Shown here: positions 8,681 to 17,822 of the stretch, in pieces | How the letters are laid out: each line of letters starts with the position of its first letter | How positions within the stretch are numbered: the stretch's first letter is position 1 | From: Candidatus Zixiibacteriota bacterium | GTDB lineage: Bacteria; Zixibacteria; MSB-5A5; UBA10806; 4484-95 | Assembly: GCA_024231855.1 (NCBI GenBank) | Contig: JAAEQD010000305.1 | Span: forward strand, 16,337-80,336 | Reading direction: 5' to 3' | Length of the DNA stretch: 64,000 nucleotides | Notes under the pieces: generated by a model | What the model was told of the DNA's origin: nothing | What the model saw: the letters and a program-made list of their open reading frames with translations, nothing else | Database searches by the model: none | Position numbers and translations under genes: made by a program

Positions 8681-10849
8681 TCAGCGTATCGTGAACACCG
8701 AGGCCGCGCTGGCCTTATTGCCCTGCCTGTCAATAGCTGTAATCCTCAGCTTGTGTTGGCCTTTCTTGAGCTTGTTTCTAACTTTATAAGAAAACGTTTT
8801 ATTATCAATATCATAATAAGCCGGCACCCAGTAGCCGTCGATCGTCATTTCAAGTTGATTCTCGTGCTTGAAGCCGGAGAGATTATCCGTTATAGCGCAT
8901 GAAAGAATCGGTGTACGATCTTTGACCCGGCTCTTATTTTTTGGTCTTATTCTCCTTATAACCGGTTTTTGGCTATCTTTAAGAATGCCGAATCTCCCGC
9001 CCCCACCGGTTTTACCGATTAACGATTCTGATGACTCATCACCAATGAAAAACCATCTGCTTTTTTTGACAGAATAGTAATATAACGATGCTTTATTGCC
9101 CTGTATACCCAGTCGTTCAGGATGAATTCTGATTTCGACTTCGGCTTTAAAAAGCAATTCGCCGGGTAAAATTTCAAAGATATAATCGCCTTTTTCATCC
9201 TTGCGAGGTTCAGTGATGGATAAGATAACCTTACTATACAACTGGTCAGGAGATAGTGATAGCGCAACACTGGAGTCCGGCGAGAAGGCTCGACCTCCAT
9301 TGTCGAAAGTATAATAGCCAATGTTGCCGGGATTTTCAGCCAATGCCATTTTAAAATAACCATTGTCGACAGGAACCGGTACCTGAGCCTTAAGATAATT
9401 ATTATTAAGCGGAAAAGTATAAAAGCTTGTCAGCATTCTCTCGTTTACAGTGACAGCTTCATCGTTATTAAGAACCACATCCAGATAATCCGCATATGGG
9501 ATAACGCTCTCTTTGTCAGGCGACGGCCTGAACTCCACCCATGGAGAAAACCCCGATTTATTATTCATAATACGTAATCGATAATCATAATTATCGCGAA
9601 TCGATGAGATAGTGGCGGTTTTCTCATAATCATTGAAATCGATTTTTACATTCTCATAAGGTAAGTGAGCAGATCTACGTCTCTGTATTTGAGGTTCGGC
9701 GGCCGTCGGCATCTCCTTAAAATGCAGAGTAAGCATATCATTAATCCGCTCCATTTTATCAAGGGATGGCTTTTCAAAAATCGCTTTATTCAGGATTAAT
9801 TGTACCCGACTCCGATTGCCATTTTCATCATAAAGGTTGATCTGGAGGTTGTGGATGCCTTCCGCCAGACTATCGGCGATGATTATGCCCGCCGGATATT
9901 TATAATTTCCATAAAACGACTGCCGGTCGTCAGGTTGAACATAAAGTCGGTAGAAGACATTTTTATCATTGTCGGCTTTCAGGCCGCTTAATTCCTCAAC
10001 CAGAGCTTTAAGGCTGTTATCTCGCACATAATCTATCTGATGGCCGCTTTCATAGTTGAGACGGTCATTATTAAAGGCGAATATCTCCTTGCCATCAAGG
10101 ATCATAGCGGCGCCATAAATCCCGTAATTAAATGAGTTATTCTTATCAAAAGCGCTAATTGCCAAAACCATCTCACCATATAAAGAGATTGTATCGGTAA
10201 CCAGATAATTTGGGCTTTGACCTTCTATTTGCACAAATTCCCGATCATGGTAATTTGCCAAACCGGCCTTGTAGTAACGCTTTACAGCCAATAAATCGGG
10301 TTTGGGCGGATGCGAATCGGGAAGTTTGAAATAGCCGATAAGAGGATTAATCGGGTAGTTATCGGAATTTCGAATTTCGAAATGAAGGTGCGGCGCCCCG
10401 GCACCCGATTGACCTGATAAGGCTATATAATCGCCCTTCTTCACGGGATATTGATCAGGTTTGAAGAAGATATCCTGATAATAGCTACGATTTTTTCTCT
10501 GTTCCCGGCGAAGGTAATCCTCCACGTCATGGGAAAAACGCGTGAGATGACCGTAGACAGCGAATTGGCCGTTATTTAGTTTTAAATATAATGCTTTGCC
10601 ATACCCCCAAAAGCCAGCCCTAATCCTGGAAATATAGCCATCGTCCGCGGCATATACTTTATAACCAGTTTTACCCCTTGTGGTTATATCCAGCCCAGCA
10701 TGCCAGTGGCCAGCCCGGTAATCGCCAAAATGCGACGACAATCGAGGCTTGATCTTGAGCGGCCACTGATAATCCCGGGCTTGGGAGACCGACACTAAGA
10801 ACAATAGTATAGTGCCCAGGAAAGCAACTATTTTAACAACTCTCATCAT
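8681..10849 (-). CDS. M23 (LytM-type) peptidase with long C-terminal region
   Basis: A 722-residue secreted protein. The start is placed at MMRVVKIVAF because a clean signal peptide follows (cleavage near SQARDY); 12 extra codons upstream are possible. The M23 domain is N-terminal: HWHAGLD (His50, Asp54) and HLHFEIR (His154, His156) are the zinc and catalytic motifs. The remaining roughly 550 residues are beta-rich, with an Ig-like end (LSCAITDNLSGFKHEN, IDGYWVPAYYDIDN). The role is probably cleavage of peptidoglycan cross-links or a scaffold for it. The rhomboid gene follows 6 nt later. The tail function is unknown. Confidence 0.85.
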   Translation of the reverse strand: MMRVVKIVAFLGTILLFLVSVSQARDYQWPLKIKPRLSSHFGDYRAGHWHAGLDITTRGKTGYKVYAADDGYISRIRAGFWGYGKALYLKLNNGQFAVYGHLTRFSHDVEDYLRREQRKNRSYYQDIFFKPDQYPVKKGDYIALSGQSGAGAPHLHFEIRNSDNYPINPLIGYFKLPDSHPPKPDLLAVKRYYKAGLANYHDREFVQIEGQSPNYLVTDTISLYGEMVLAISAFDKNNSFNYGIYGAAMILDGKEIFAFNNDRLNYESGHQIDYVRDNSLKALVEELSGLKADNDKNVFYRLYVQPDDRQSFYGNYKYPAGIIIADSLAEGIHNLQINLYDENGNRSRVQLILNKAIFEKPSLDKMERINDMLTLHFKEMPTAAEPQIQRRRSAHLPYENVKIDFNDYEKTATISSIRDNYDYRLRIMNNKSGFSPWVEFRPSPDKESVIPYADYLDVVLNNDEAVTVNERMLTSFYTFPLNNNYLKAQVPVPVDNGYFKMALAENPGNIGYYTFDNGGRAFSPDSSVALSLSPDQLYSKVILSITEPRKDEKGDYIFEILPGELLFKAEVEIRIHPERLGIQGNKASLYYYSVKKSRWFFIGDESSESLIGKTGGGGRFGILKDSQKPVIRRIRPKNKSRVKDRTPILSCAITDNLSGFKHENQLEMTIDGYWVPAYYDIDNKTFSYKVRNKLKKGQHKLRITAIDRQGNKASAASVFTIR

Positions 10850-11010
10850 GATGTTATAATAACTTATATAAGAAACTATGGTCAAGGTTCTAATTTTTGT
10901 TTGATATGAAGGAAACTTTCTTTATATTACTTTATTATATAAAAATATGATGTTTTCCGTCGATTAAAGTATCGATGACAACAAAGTGAGATGTGAGGAG
11001 ATAAGCCGTT

Positions 11011-12849
11011 ATGATGAAGAAAATAAGAGAATCCGCCAAACCGATTTTTATAATCGTGATTATAGCATTTGTCGGAACGATCATTTTCGCTTGGGGAATG
11101 GATATAACCAGTAAAAGTAATCGTCCGCCAAACGCGATCGGTCGGATCAATGATCAGGATATATCGATTACCGTGTTTAGCCGGACATATGAATCTAAAT
11201 ATCAGGAGCTTCTTCAAACCAACACCGATCCCAACGAAGAGGATTTGGAAAGATTACGAGACGAAACATGGAATACCATTGTCGGCCAAACTTTGATAGC
11301 CCAGCAAATTAGAGAAAAAGGTATCCAGATCACCAATGAGGAGTTGGCGGAATATGTAAAAGTACTGCCGCCAAACGAACTATATCAATCCGAAGATATG
11401 CAAACTGATGGCCAATTCGATCCCATGAAATATCAGAATTATCTTCAAAATCTGGTTACTTCGCCAAGCCCTCAAGCCCATCAGATTTTGCTCTATATTG
11501 AAAGCACGGTAAAATCGCAAGTATTGATGAATAAACTTCAGGGATTGATTACCTCCACCGCGTTTATCTCCGACTCCGAGGTTTACGAGCATTATACGGA
11601 TCGAAATGAAAAGGTTAAGGTGAAATACTCGTTCATCTCAGAGGGCGATGTTGACACTACCGGTATTGAAATTACCGAAGAGATGTTACTTGACCGCTAC
11701 GAGCTGGACAAGGACGTCGATTTTAAAAAGGAAGAGACGGCTACTTTAAAATACGTATCTTTTGAGAAGAAACCCAGCCAGGCTGATATCGACTCTCTGA
11801 AGAAAGACATTTTAGCAATTCATGAACAGTTAAAAGGCGGCGCGGATTTCGCCGAACTCGCGTTGGAACATTCCCAGGACAGAAGTGGTCAGGATGGCGG
11901 CGATTTGGGCTGGTTCGGTCGGAACAAGATGGTCAAGCCATTTGAAGCCGCGGCTTTCGCGCTGGAGAATATTAATGATTTTTCCGAGCCGGTCGAAAGC
12001 CAATTTGGCTGGCATATTATAAAGCTGACTGGAAAAAGAAACGAGAAAAACGCCCAGGGCGTACAGGAAGACCAAATCAAAGCCAGCCATATCCTGTTGA
12101 AAAGCGAAACGACGGAACAAACCTTGGCTAATCTTCGTGACGAGGCCGAAAGGTTCAGACAAGAAGCCACGGACGCCGATTTCGACGCGGTCGCGGAAGA
12201 ATTCGGTCTTTCGCCTGAAACCACCAATTCTTTCCTGGAGGGAGCTAATATTCCCGGTATAGGCCCCGACAAGATTTTATCCGGATTCGCCTTCAAAGCC
12301 AAACCCGGTTCGGTCAGCGAAATCAGTGATTCCAGGAACGCGTATATTGTGGCTGCTCCAGGAGCTATCAATCCGGCCGGATATGAACCTTTTGAAGATG
12401 TAAAAACGCGACTTCAGAGTAAAATTCGCCGGGAATTAATAAACGATAAAACCTATGCCAAAGGGAACGACTTTTACCGGCAAATGATTGATCAGAACTT
12501 GAACCTGGATAAATTAACCGATCAGGAAGGTTTAACTGCCAAAGAAACCGATTTCTTCTCAAGAAATGATTTCGTACAGAATGTCGGAAGCGATCCTGAT
12601 TTTATCGGAACAGCTTTTAATCTATCTCAAGATAATCGATTAGCCAAGCCGATAGAGAGCCGCACAGGCTGTTACCTGATGGAATTTATCGACAAACAAG
12701 CCGCCAACCAGGAAAACTTCGAAGTCATGTCCGATTCTTTGCACCGGGAAGCTCTGACTAAAAAACGCCAGGATATTTGGAGTAAATGGTATCGGGATAT
12801 ATTCAATAATTCAACTATCCAGGATTTCCGAGAAGATATATATGGTTAG
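11011..12849 (+). CDS. PpiD/SurA-like membrane-anchored peptidyl-prolyl isomerase
   Basis: A 612-residue protein starting MMKKIRESAKPIF, with an N-terminal membrane anchor (about residues 12-29) and then the SurA_N-like chaperone segment (GRINDQDISITVFSRTYESK). A parvulin (PPIC) domain lies at about 242-342, with GGADFAELALEHSQD, GGDLGWFGR and FGWHIIKL. A second, weaker parvulin-like stretch starts near 355 (KASHILL). Such proteins help outer-membrane and secreted proteins fold in the periplasm. AGGAG lies 10 nt before the ATG. It overlaps the downstream lipoprotein by 8 nt. It is divergent from the M23 gene. Confidence 0.9.
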   Translation: MMKKIRESAKPIFIIVIIAFVGTIIFAWGMDITSKSNRPPNAIGRINDQDISITVFSRTYESKYQELLQTNTDPNEEDLERLRDETWNTIVGQTLIAQQIREKGIQITNEELAEYVKVLPPNELYQSEDMQTDGQFDPMKYQNYLQNLVTSPSPQAHQILLYIESTVKSQVLMNKLQGLITSTAFISDSEVYEHYTDRNEKVKVKYSFISEGDVDTTGIEITEEMLLDRYELDKDVDFKKEETATLKYVSFEKKPSQADIDSLKKDILAIHEQLKGGADFAELALEHSQDRSGQDGGDLGWFGRNKMVKPFEAAAFALENINDFSEPVESQFGWHIIKLTGKRNEKNAQGVQEDQIKASHILLKSETTEQTLANLRDEAERFRQEATDADFDAVAEEFGLSPETTNSFLEGANIPGIGPDKILSGFAFKAKPGSVSEISDSRNAYIVAAPGAINPAGYEPFEDVKTRLQSKIRRELINDKTYAKGNDFYRQMIDQNLNLDKLTDQEGLTAKETDFFSRNDFVQNVGSDPDFIGTAFNLSQDNRLAKPIESRTGCYLMEFIDKQAANQENFEVMSDSLHREALTKKRQDIWSKWYRDIFNNSTIQDFREDIYG

Positions 12850-13213
12850 CAAGTTAACGCCCCGGTTAGCCGGGGCTTTTTTTATCTTTATATTTTTGTT
12901 TATTTCCTGCGACGATACTCCAACTGTAACGCAAGATGAGAAAGACGCGTTTATTGGTACCTATGTTAATTTGACTCTGGCTAAAATTAAATTCAAAAAT
13001 CAAGAAAAGAAATACAAAACCATCCGATCCTCGATCTACAATCAACACGGCACCAGTGAACAGTTCTTAAATGAGTTTCGGGATAAAATCGAATCGAATT
13101 ACAAACTTCAACAGGAAGTATTCAAAGCTATCTCCGAGAGATTGGAAGACTTTGAAAAGATACCTTCGGATTCATTGAATCGCTATCTAAAAAACTTGAT
13201 GATGGAGCCGTAG
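12842..13213 (+). CDS. Small lipoprotein of unknown function
   Basis: A 123-residue protein with a hydrophobic signal (about residues 10-22, AGAFFIFIFLFIS) and a lipobox ending in Cys23 (LFISC), followed by acidic residues. The rest is helical and charged (KNQEKKYKTIRSSIYNQHG, KLQQEVFKAISERLEDFEK). It overlaps the end of the PpiD-like gene by 8 nt, so it is probably translationally coupled and may work with it in outer-membrane biogenesis. No family is recognised with confidence. Confidence 0.75.
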   Translation: MVSKLTPRLAGAFFIFIFLFISCDDTPTVTQDEKDAFIGTYVNLTLAKIKFKNQEKKYKTIRSSIYNQHGTSEQFLNEFRDKIESNYKLQQEVFKAISERLEDFEKIPSDSLNRYLKNLMMEP

Positions 13214-13217
13214 CATT

Positions 13218-13236
13218 CCTTAAAATCGGTTTAAGG
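13218..13236 (+). terminator. Short hairpin between convergent genes
   Basis: CCTTAAA-ATCGG-TTTAAGG forms a 7-bp perfect stem with a 5-base loop just after the stop of the lipoprotein gene and before yraN on the other strand. It is AT-rich and lacks a clear T run, so a terminator role is only plausible. Confidence 0.35.
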
Positions 13237-13274
13237 GCATCACATTATATCACGTTTAAGTATAAGATATCCTA

Positions 13275-13655
13275 CTACTGCAGGTCCAAATCAGATATTG
13301 AAAAAGCGTTCTCGATATGATTTATCGTGGCTGGTTTTGTCCTGAGATCAATTGCGATAGCATCAAATCGGCAATTAGTATCGGATTGATTTTTACAGGC
13401 AAGATAAATCGCGGCGCCTTCCGCTATGCGACGTCGTTTTCTGGGAGTGATCCATTCTTGAGGCTGGCCGAAGAGGTCGGTGGTGGATGTTTTAACTTCA
13501 ATGAAAACCAGTCCATCATCAATGTCGGCGATAATGTCAATTTCGGGGCTTTTAAATTCTTTTTCGCCTCGCCAATTTCGCTCAATTATCCGATAACCTT
13601 TCTCGATCAGATATTTTGCGGCCAACTCTTCTCCCAAATCGCCGGTTTTCTTCAT
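13275..13655 (-). CDS. yraN: YraN/UPF0102 family protein (endonuclease-like fold)
   Basis: A 126-residue protein with the family layout: GDLGEELAAKYLIEKGYRII at the start, then EIDIIADIDDGLVFIEVK, which supplies the Asp...ExK pattern of PD-(D/E)xK nuclease folds, and RKRRRIAEGAAIYLA after it. The family is widely conserved and often next to rnhB, but its cellular role is not settled. Here it stands between a convergent lipoprotein and aroA. The start overlaps, ATGA-style, a possible 25-residue hydrophobic leader on the same strand. Confidence 0.85.
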   Translation of the reverse strand: MKKTGDLGEELAAKYLIEKGYRIIERNWRGEKEFKSPEIDIIADIDDGLVFIEVKTSTTDLFGQPQEWITPRKRRRIAEGAAIYLACKNQSDTNCRFDAIAIDLRTKPATINHIENAFSISDLDLQ

Positions 13656-13824
13656 AATGCGCCCCGTCTCAAATAAACTACTAGTAAAACCATAGCGAAG
13701 ATATAAACCAGAATTACCGCTTTAGGCAAGATGTAAAATGAGAAAAAACCCTACCGTCATCCCTGGTTTAGACTATTGGCAAAGAAGAAATTCGCGAAAG
13801 ATCAGCATTCAAGGCAGAATCCGA

Positions 13825-15204
13825 TTAATGTTCAACAATAGAGTCTAAATCCTCCCAGAATGTTGGATGAGAAGTTGATACGCATTCAGCATCCTTGATT
13901 ACGGTCTCGCCTTTGGCGATGAGTCCGGCAATGGCGAAAGCCATAGCTATACGATGATCGCCATAAGTGGTGATTTCTGCGCCCTCGAGCGCGGTGCCGC
14001 CATCGATAGCCATACCATCCTCAAGTTCGCCTATACGGGCGCCCATCTTTCTCAAATTGGAGACGACTATTTTGATTCGATCGGTTTCCTTATGGCGAAG
14101 TTCGAAAGCATCGCGAATGACAGTCGTGCCCTGAGCCTGAGTGGCAACGATTGCCATAATCGGTAACTCATCGATAATAGTCGGGATTGTCTCGCCCACA
14201 ATTCGTCGGCCCTTTAACAAGCCATGTTTGGCTATAATCCGGCCGGTAGGTTCGAAGCCTTTGCGCTTGTTAGCCTCAAAACTTATGTTAGCCCGCATCT
14301 TATCGAGGATATCGAGAAAACCGATTCGGCTGGTATTGAGGCAAACATCGTCGATTACGAGTTCGGAATTTTTCACCAGAACCGCCGCGGCAACGAATAG
14401 AGCCGCAGCTGAAACATCTCCGGGTATGGAAAGGATCTTGCCGGCGGCCGGCCTTTGGCCGCCCATTAATGTGAAAAGCCCGCCTCTGGGTTCGATTGTG
14501 TTGGTTTTATTTAGTTTCTTAAGACGCCTTTCGAATTCATCATCGGGTTGCGGTTGGGCAGGCTGAATTTTCTCTTTCTTGAACTTGATGCCCATCTGAG
14601 CCATAAGTCTTTCGAAATGATCTCGACAGGGGATCCGCTCGATCAATTCGGTTTTGCCTTCAGCATATAACCCGGCGGTGAAAACGGCGCCCTTGACTTG
14701 AGATGTTGACAGCGGCATGATATACTTGATACCCTGAAGAGTACCTCCGAGTATTTTAATCGGAACCCGGTAATTTTCGCTTTCTATGGTAGCGCCCATT
14801 TTTTCCATAGGCTCGATTACCCGTAGCATTGGCCGAGTTTTTAATCTATCAGAACCGGTGAAAACCGTCTCGAACGGACAAGCCGCCGCTAAACCCAATA
14901 GAAGGCGTACAGTAGCGCTGGAATTGCCGGCGTCGAGGGGTTCATCGGACTGAGTTAAACCTTCCAGACCCTTGCCGTGGATTATCAGCTTGCCTTTCTC
15001 GTCTTCGGGATACTCGATTTCCACCCCAAGCTGGCTCAAGCATTTCAGAGTTGATTCGAATTCCTGACTGGTGCTGTAATTTACTAAAGCCGTATCGCCA
15101 TTGGCCAACGCGCCTAAAATGGCAGCTCTATGAGAAATCGATTTATCCCCTAGAAGAGTCATCTTGCCGCCGACTCTTGAGGCGGTTTTTATTATTTTAT
15201 CCAT
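13825..15204 (-). CDS. aroA: 3-phosphoshikimate 1-carboxyvinyltransferase (EPSP synthase)
   Basis: Shikimate-pathway enzyme transferring the enolpyruvyl group of PEP to shikimate-3-phosphate. Recognised by GDKSISHRAAILGALANG near the N-terminus (Lys21, Ser22, Arg26), DAGNSSATVRLL (91-102), LKTRPMLRVIEPM and the C-terminal TYGDHRIAMAFA. At 459 residues it is about 25-30 longer than usual. The extra length is a charged, Pro/Gln-rich insertion at about residues 212-252 (KIQPAQPQPDDEFERRLKK), between the two domains. It is followed by yraN and preceded by argS and dapF on the same strand. Confidence 0.95.
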   Translation of the reverse strand: MDKIIKTASRVGGKMTLLGDKSISHRAAILGALANGDTALVNYSTSQEFESTLKCLSQLGVEIEYPEDEKGKLIIHGKGLEGLTQSDEPLDAGNSSATVRLLLGLAAACPFETVFTGSDRLKTRPMLRVIEPMEKMGATIESENYRVPIKILGGTLQGIKYIMPLSTSQVKGAVFTAGLYAEGKTELIERIPCRDHFERLMAQMGIKFKKEKIQPAQPQPDDEFERRLKKLNKTNTIEPRGGLFTLMGGQRPAAGKILSIPGDVSAAALFVAAAVLVKNSELVIDDVCLNTSRIGFLDILDKMRANISFEANKRKGFEPTGRIIAKHGLLKGRRIVGETIPTIIDELPIMAIVATQAQGTTVIRDAFELRHKETDRIKIVVSNLRKMGARIGELEDGMAIDGGTALEGAEITTYGDHRIAMAFAIAGLIAKGETVIKDAECVSTSHPTFWEDLDSIVEH

Positions 15205-15247
15205 GTCACTTTTCTTATAGTTTTAAGATTAATATTTCCTATGGTTT

Positions 15248-16960
15248 CTACATCTTTTCAGGAGCCTCAAGCCCCAATATATTCAAACCAGATTTGAGTA
15301 CGGTTCTTATGCTATAGGTTAAATTTATTTTAGCTTCTCTTAAATTCCTGTCATCGGAAAGTATCTTATCGGTCGGTGATTTGTATTTCTGATAATATGT
15401 CGAAAATAAGCCAACCAGTTCAAGAAGATAGGCCGTGATTATATACGGTTCATTGTGATTTGCCGCTTCGTCGATTTTCTCGGGATATTCAAGCAACATC
15501 CTGGCCAGTTTAAACTCCTCGGGCAGCGATAGAATTCCATAATCGGTATTTCTATCAAAATCATCGCCATGTTTCCCTAAAACACTCGATAAGCGAGCGT
15601 GAGCATATTGCAGATATGGCCCCGAATGGCCGTTAAAATCGAGCATACGCTCCCAATCGAAAGCCACATCGGTTTGCCGCTTAACCGATAGATCAGCGAA
15701 AACCACCGCCCCGATTCCGACTTGTCGGGCTACATCATCCTTGTTATCAAGATCGGGATTGTTCTCCGCGATTATTTTTGAGGCTTTTTCAATCGATTGA
15801 TCGATAACATCCTCAAGAAATACGATATTACCGCGACGAGTCGACATCATTTCGCTGCCAAGCTTTACCCAGCCAAAATCAACATGCCGGCAATTTTGCA
15901 CCCAGTCGTATCCGGCCAGTTCCAGAACTTTAAAAAACTGCTTAAAATGAAGGCTCTGAGCCACGCCGACCACGTAAATCATTTTATCGAATTTATAAGT
16001 CTCCCGACGGTATATGGCGGCGGCGAGGTCCCGGGTGCTATAAAGAGTCGAGCCGTCTTTTTTCTTCAGAAGCAAAGGTTCGAGCTTGTAATCATCCAGA
16101 GGAACGATCAGGGCCCCCTCGCTGATACGGGACAAGTTTTTATCATCCATAAGGTTAATCACATCAGGCATCTTATTTTGATAGAACGATTCACCAACCA
16201 CGGCATCGAATTCAACGCCCAGCAGTTCGTATATTCTCTTAAATTCCCGGTAGCTTATTTCGATGAATTTTTTCCATAACTCGGTTATTTCAGGGTCACC
16301 ATTCTCGAGCTTCTTGAACATCGCCCGGCTTTCATCCTCAAGCGATTTATCATCCTCAGCCTGATCATGAATTTTTACATAAATTCGATATAATTCCCTG
16401 ATCGGTTCCTTCGCCATCTTTTCCTGATCGGCCCAACGATTATAAGCAACGACAAGCTTACCAAACTGCGTTCCCCAATCACCGAGATGGTTAATACTTA
16501 CAGCTTGATAGCCGAGAAGTTCATATATCTTCCTCAAGGCCGCCCCGATAACAGTCGATCTAAGATGTCCAATCCCCATCGGTTTGGCAATATTAGGCGA
16601 GGAATACTCAATAACGACGGTTTTACCCCGACCTACATCCTGACTGCCATATTGATCCCCGGCGGAAAATATCTGTTTACAAACATATTCAATTACCGCT
16701 TTTCTATCAAGGCTAAAGTTGAGATATGGTCCTTCAGCTGTGACCGATTCGATTTGGCCGTCCGATTGAATTTTGCCGGCTAATTCCCGAGCAATCTGAG
16801 GTGGCGCTTTTCTCATAGTTTTTGCCAGACTGAAACAGGGCCAGCCATAGTCACCCCAGTTTTCTTGCGGCGGTTTTTCCAATGTCGCCGAGATATCACT
16901 GAAGGATAAACCGGTTTCTTCGGCCAGAATTTCGCATATATGTTTTTTAAAGGGATTCAA
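15248..16960 (-). CDS. argS: Arginyl-tRNA synthetase
   Basis: Class I aminoacyl-tRNA synthetase charging tRNA-Arg, 570 residues, a normal length. The N-terminal additional domain is at about 1-90. The nucleotide-binding motif is PNIAKPMGIGHLRST (about 122-136), where the first His of the usual HIGH is Gly. The second signature is SEMMSTRRGNIVFLED, the ArgRS version of KMSKS. The C-terminus is the anticodon-binding helical domain (GHSGPYLQYAHARLSSV). The start overlaps the dapF stop by 4 nt (ATGA), so these are coupled. Confidence 0.96.
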   Translation of the reverse strand: MNPFKKHICEILAEETGLSFSDISATLEKPPQENWGDYGWPCFSLAKTMRKAPPQIARELAGKIQSDGQIESVTAEGPYLNFSLDRKAVIEYVCKQIFSAGDQYGSQDVGRGKTVVIEYSSPNIAKPMGIGHLRSTVIGAALRKIYELLGYQAVSINHLGDWGTQFGKLVVAYNRWADQEKMAKEPIRELYRIYVKIHDQAEDDKSLEDESRAMFKKLENGDPEITELWKKFIEISYREFKRIYELLGVEFDAVVGESFYQNKMPDVINLMDDKNLSRISEGALIVPLDDYKLEPLLLKKKDGSTLYSTRDLAAAIYRRETYKFDKMIYVVGVAQSLHFKQFFKVLELAGYDWVQNCRHVDFGWVKLGSEMMSTRRGNIVFLEDVIDQSIEKASKIIAENNPDLDNKDDVARQVGIGAVVFADLSVKRQTDVAFDWERMLDFNGHSGPYLQYAHARLSSVLGKHGDDFDRNTDYGILSLPEEFKLARMLLEYPEKIDEAANHNEPYIITAYLLELVGLFSTYYQKYKSPTDKILSDDRNLREAKINLTYSIRTVLKSGLNILGLEAPEKM

Positions 16961-17793
16961 TTATAGTATTCTCCACTACAGATAATGGAAACAGGTCCTT
17001 CCTGGTTTATCACATTCGTATCCAGATCCCAGGCCAAATGAAGTTTACCGCCTGGCATGTCGGCTATGGCTTTTTTAGCGATCAAATTACGCATAACTCC
17101 CGAAGCAAGGCAGGCGGCGGCTCCACTGCCGCAGGCCTTTGTCACTCCAGATCCTCTTTCAAATATTTTCATTTCAAAGCGTTTTGAGTTCAATCGCCTG
17201 CAAAAATGGACATTGACCCCATCGGAAAATTTCCGAGAACAGCTTATATTGCGACCTGCTTTGATCCAATCGAAATCGAAATCATCAACCCAGATAATAG
17301 CGTGCGGGTTCCCCATGCTAACGCAATCGCCATAATACTTTCGCTTTTGAGATTTGAGTAACTGGACGTTAAAGGCTAGTTCCATTTTCATATTCAGACC
17401 TACGGCCCGGGCCGAGAAATCAGGCGAGCCTAAGGTGGCTACAACTATCGCTTTTTCTTTTTTTGATGAGAGAATTTCTATTGGAAATTGACCGGCCGAA
17501 GTAACAATATTGAATTTCTTCCGAGTAGGGATTTTTGTCCGTTTCAGAAATAGGGCTGCCTGACGAAGCCCATTGCCACACATCTCCGCCTCGGATCCAT
17601 CGCGGTTGAATATCCTCATCGCAAACGATTCAGCGCCCGTTTCCACAACGATCAATCCATCGCCGCCAATACCCCGGGTTGTGTCGGATAGTGATTTGGC
17701 TAATTTGCGAAGATTAAATTTCCGGACTCTTCGAGCCTCGACAAAAATATAGCAATTGCCCAGGCCTTCCATTTTGACAAAAGGCAAAGTCAT
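16957..17793 (-). CDS. dapF: Diaminopimelate epimerase
   Basis: Converts LL- to meso-diaminopimelate, the precursor for lysine and for the peptidoglycan stem peptide. The 278-residue protein has both catalytic cysteines: Cys72 in EMCGNGLRQAALF and Cys221 in ERGSGVTKACGSGAAAC. Meso-DAP use agrees with the DNPR motif of MurE in this window. It overlaps argS by 4 nt. The aminotransferase gene lies 29 nt upstream on the same strand, which could fit a lysine-pathway link, although this is only suggested by position. Confidence 0.95.
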   Translation of the reverse strand: MTLPFVKMEGLGNCYIFVEARRVRKFNLRKLAKSLSDTTRGIGGDGLIVVETGAESFAMRIFNRDGSEAEMCGNGLRQAALFLKRTKIPTRKKFNIVTSAGQFPIEILSSKKEKAIVVATLGSPDFSARAVGLNMKMELAFNVQLLKSQKRKYYGDCVSMGNPHAIIWVDDFDFDWIKAGRNISCSRKFSDGVNVHFCRRLNSKRFEMKIFERGSGVTKACGSGAAACLASGVMRNLIAKKAIADMPGGKLHLAWDLDTNVINQEGPVSIICSGEYYN

Positions 17794-17822
17794 AATACTT
17801 TAATGAAAGAACAAAAAAGGAT

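Noticed and set aside
13652..13729. 25-residue hydrophobic frame (TTG start) overlapping the yraN start as ATGA
   Set aside because: Too short, has a TTG start without a ribosome site, and could be chance; listed here because the hydrophobic composition is suggestive.
14141..14566. Plus-strand frame of 141 codons opposite aroA
   Set aside because: It is antisense to a well-supported enzyme, and its Arg/Ser-rich translation is typical of a shadow frame.
15248..16960. ArgS with GIGH in place of HIGH as a broken enzyme
   Set aside because: The first His of this motif is known to vary in ArgRS, and the rest of the motif (GHLRST) and the second signature are intact.
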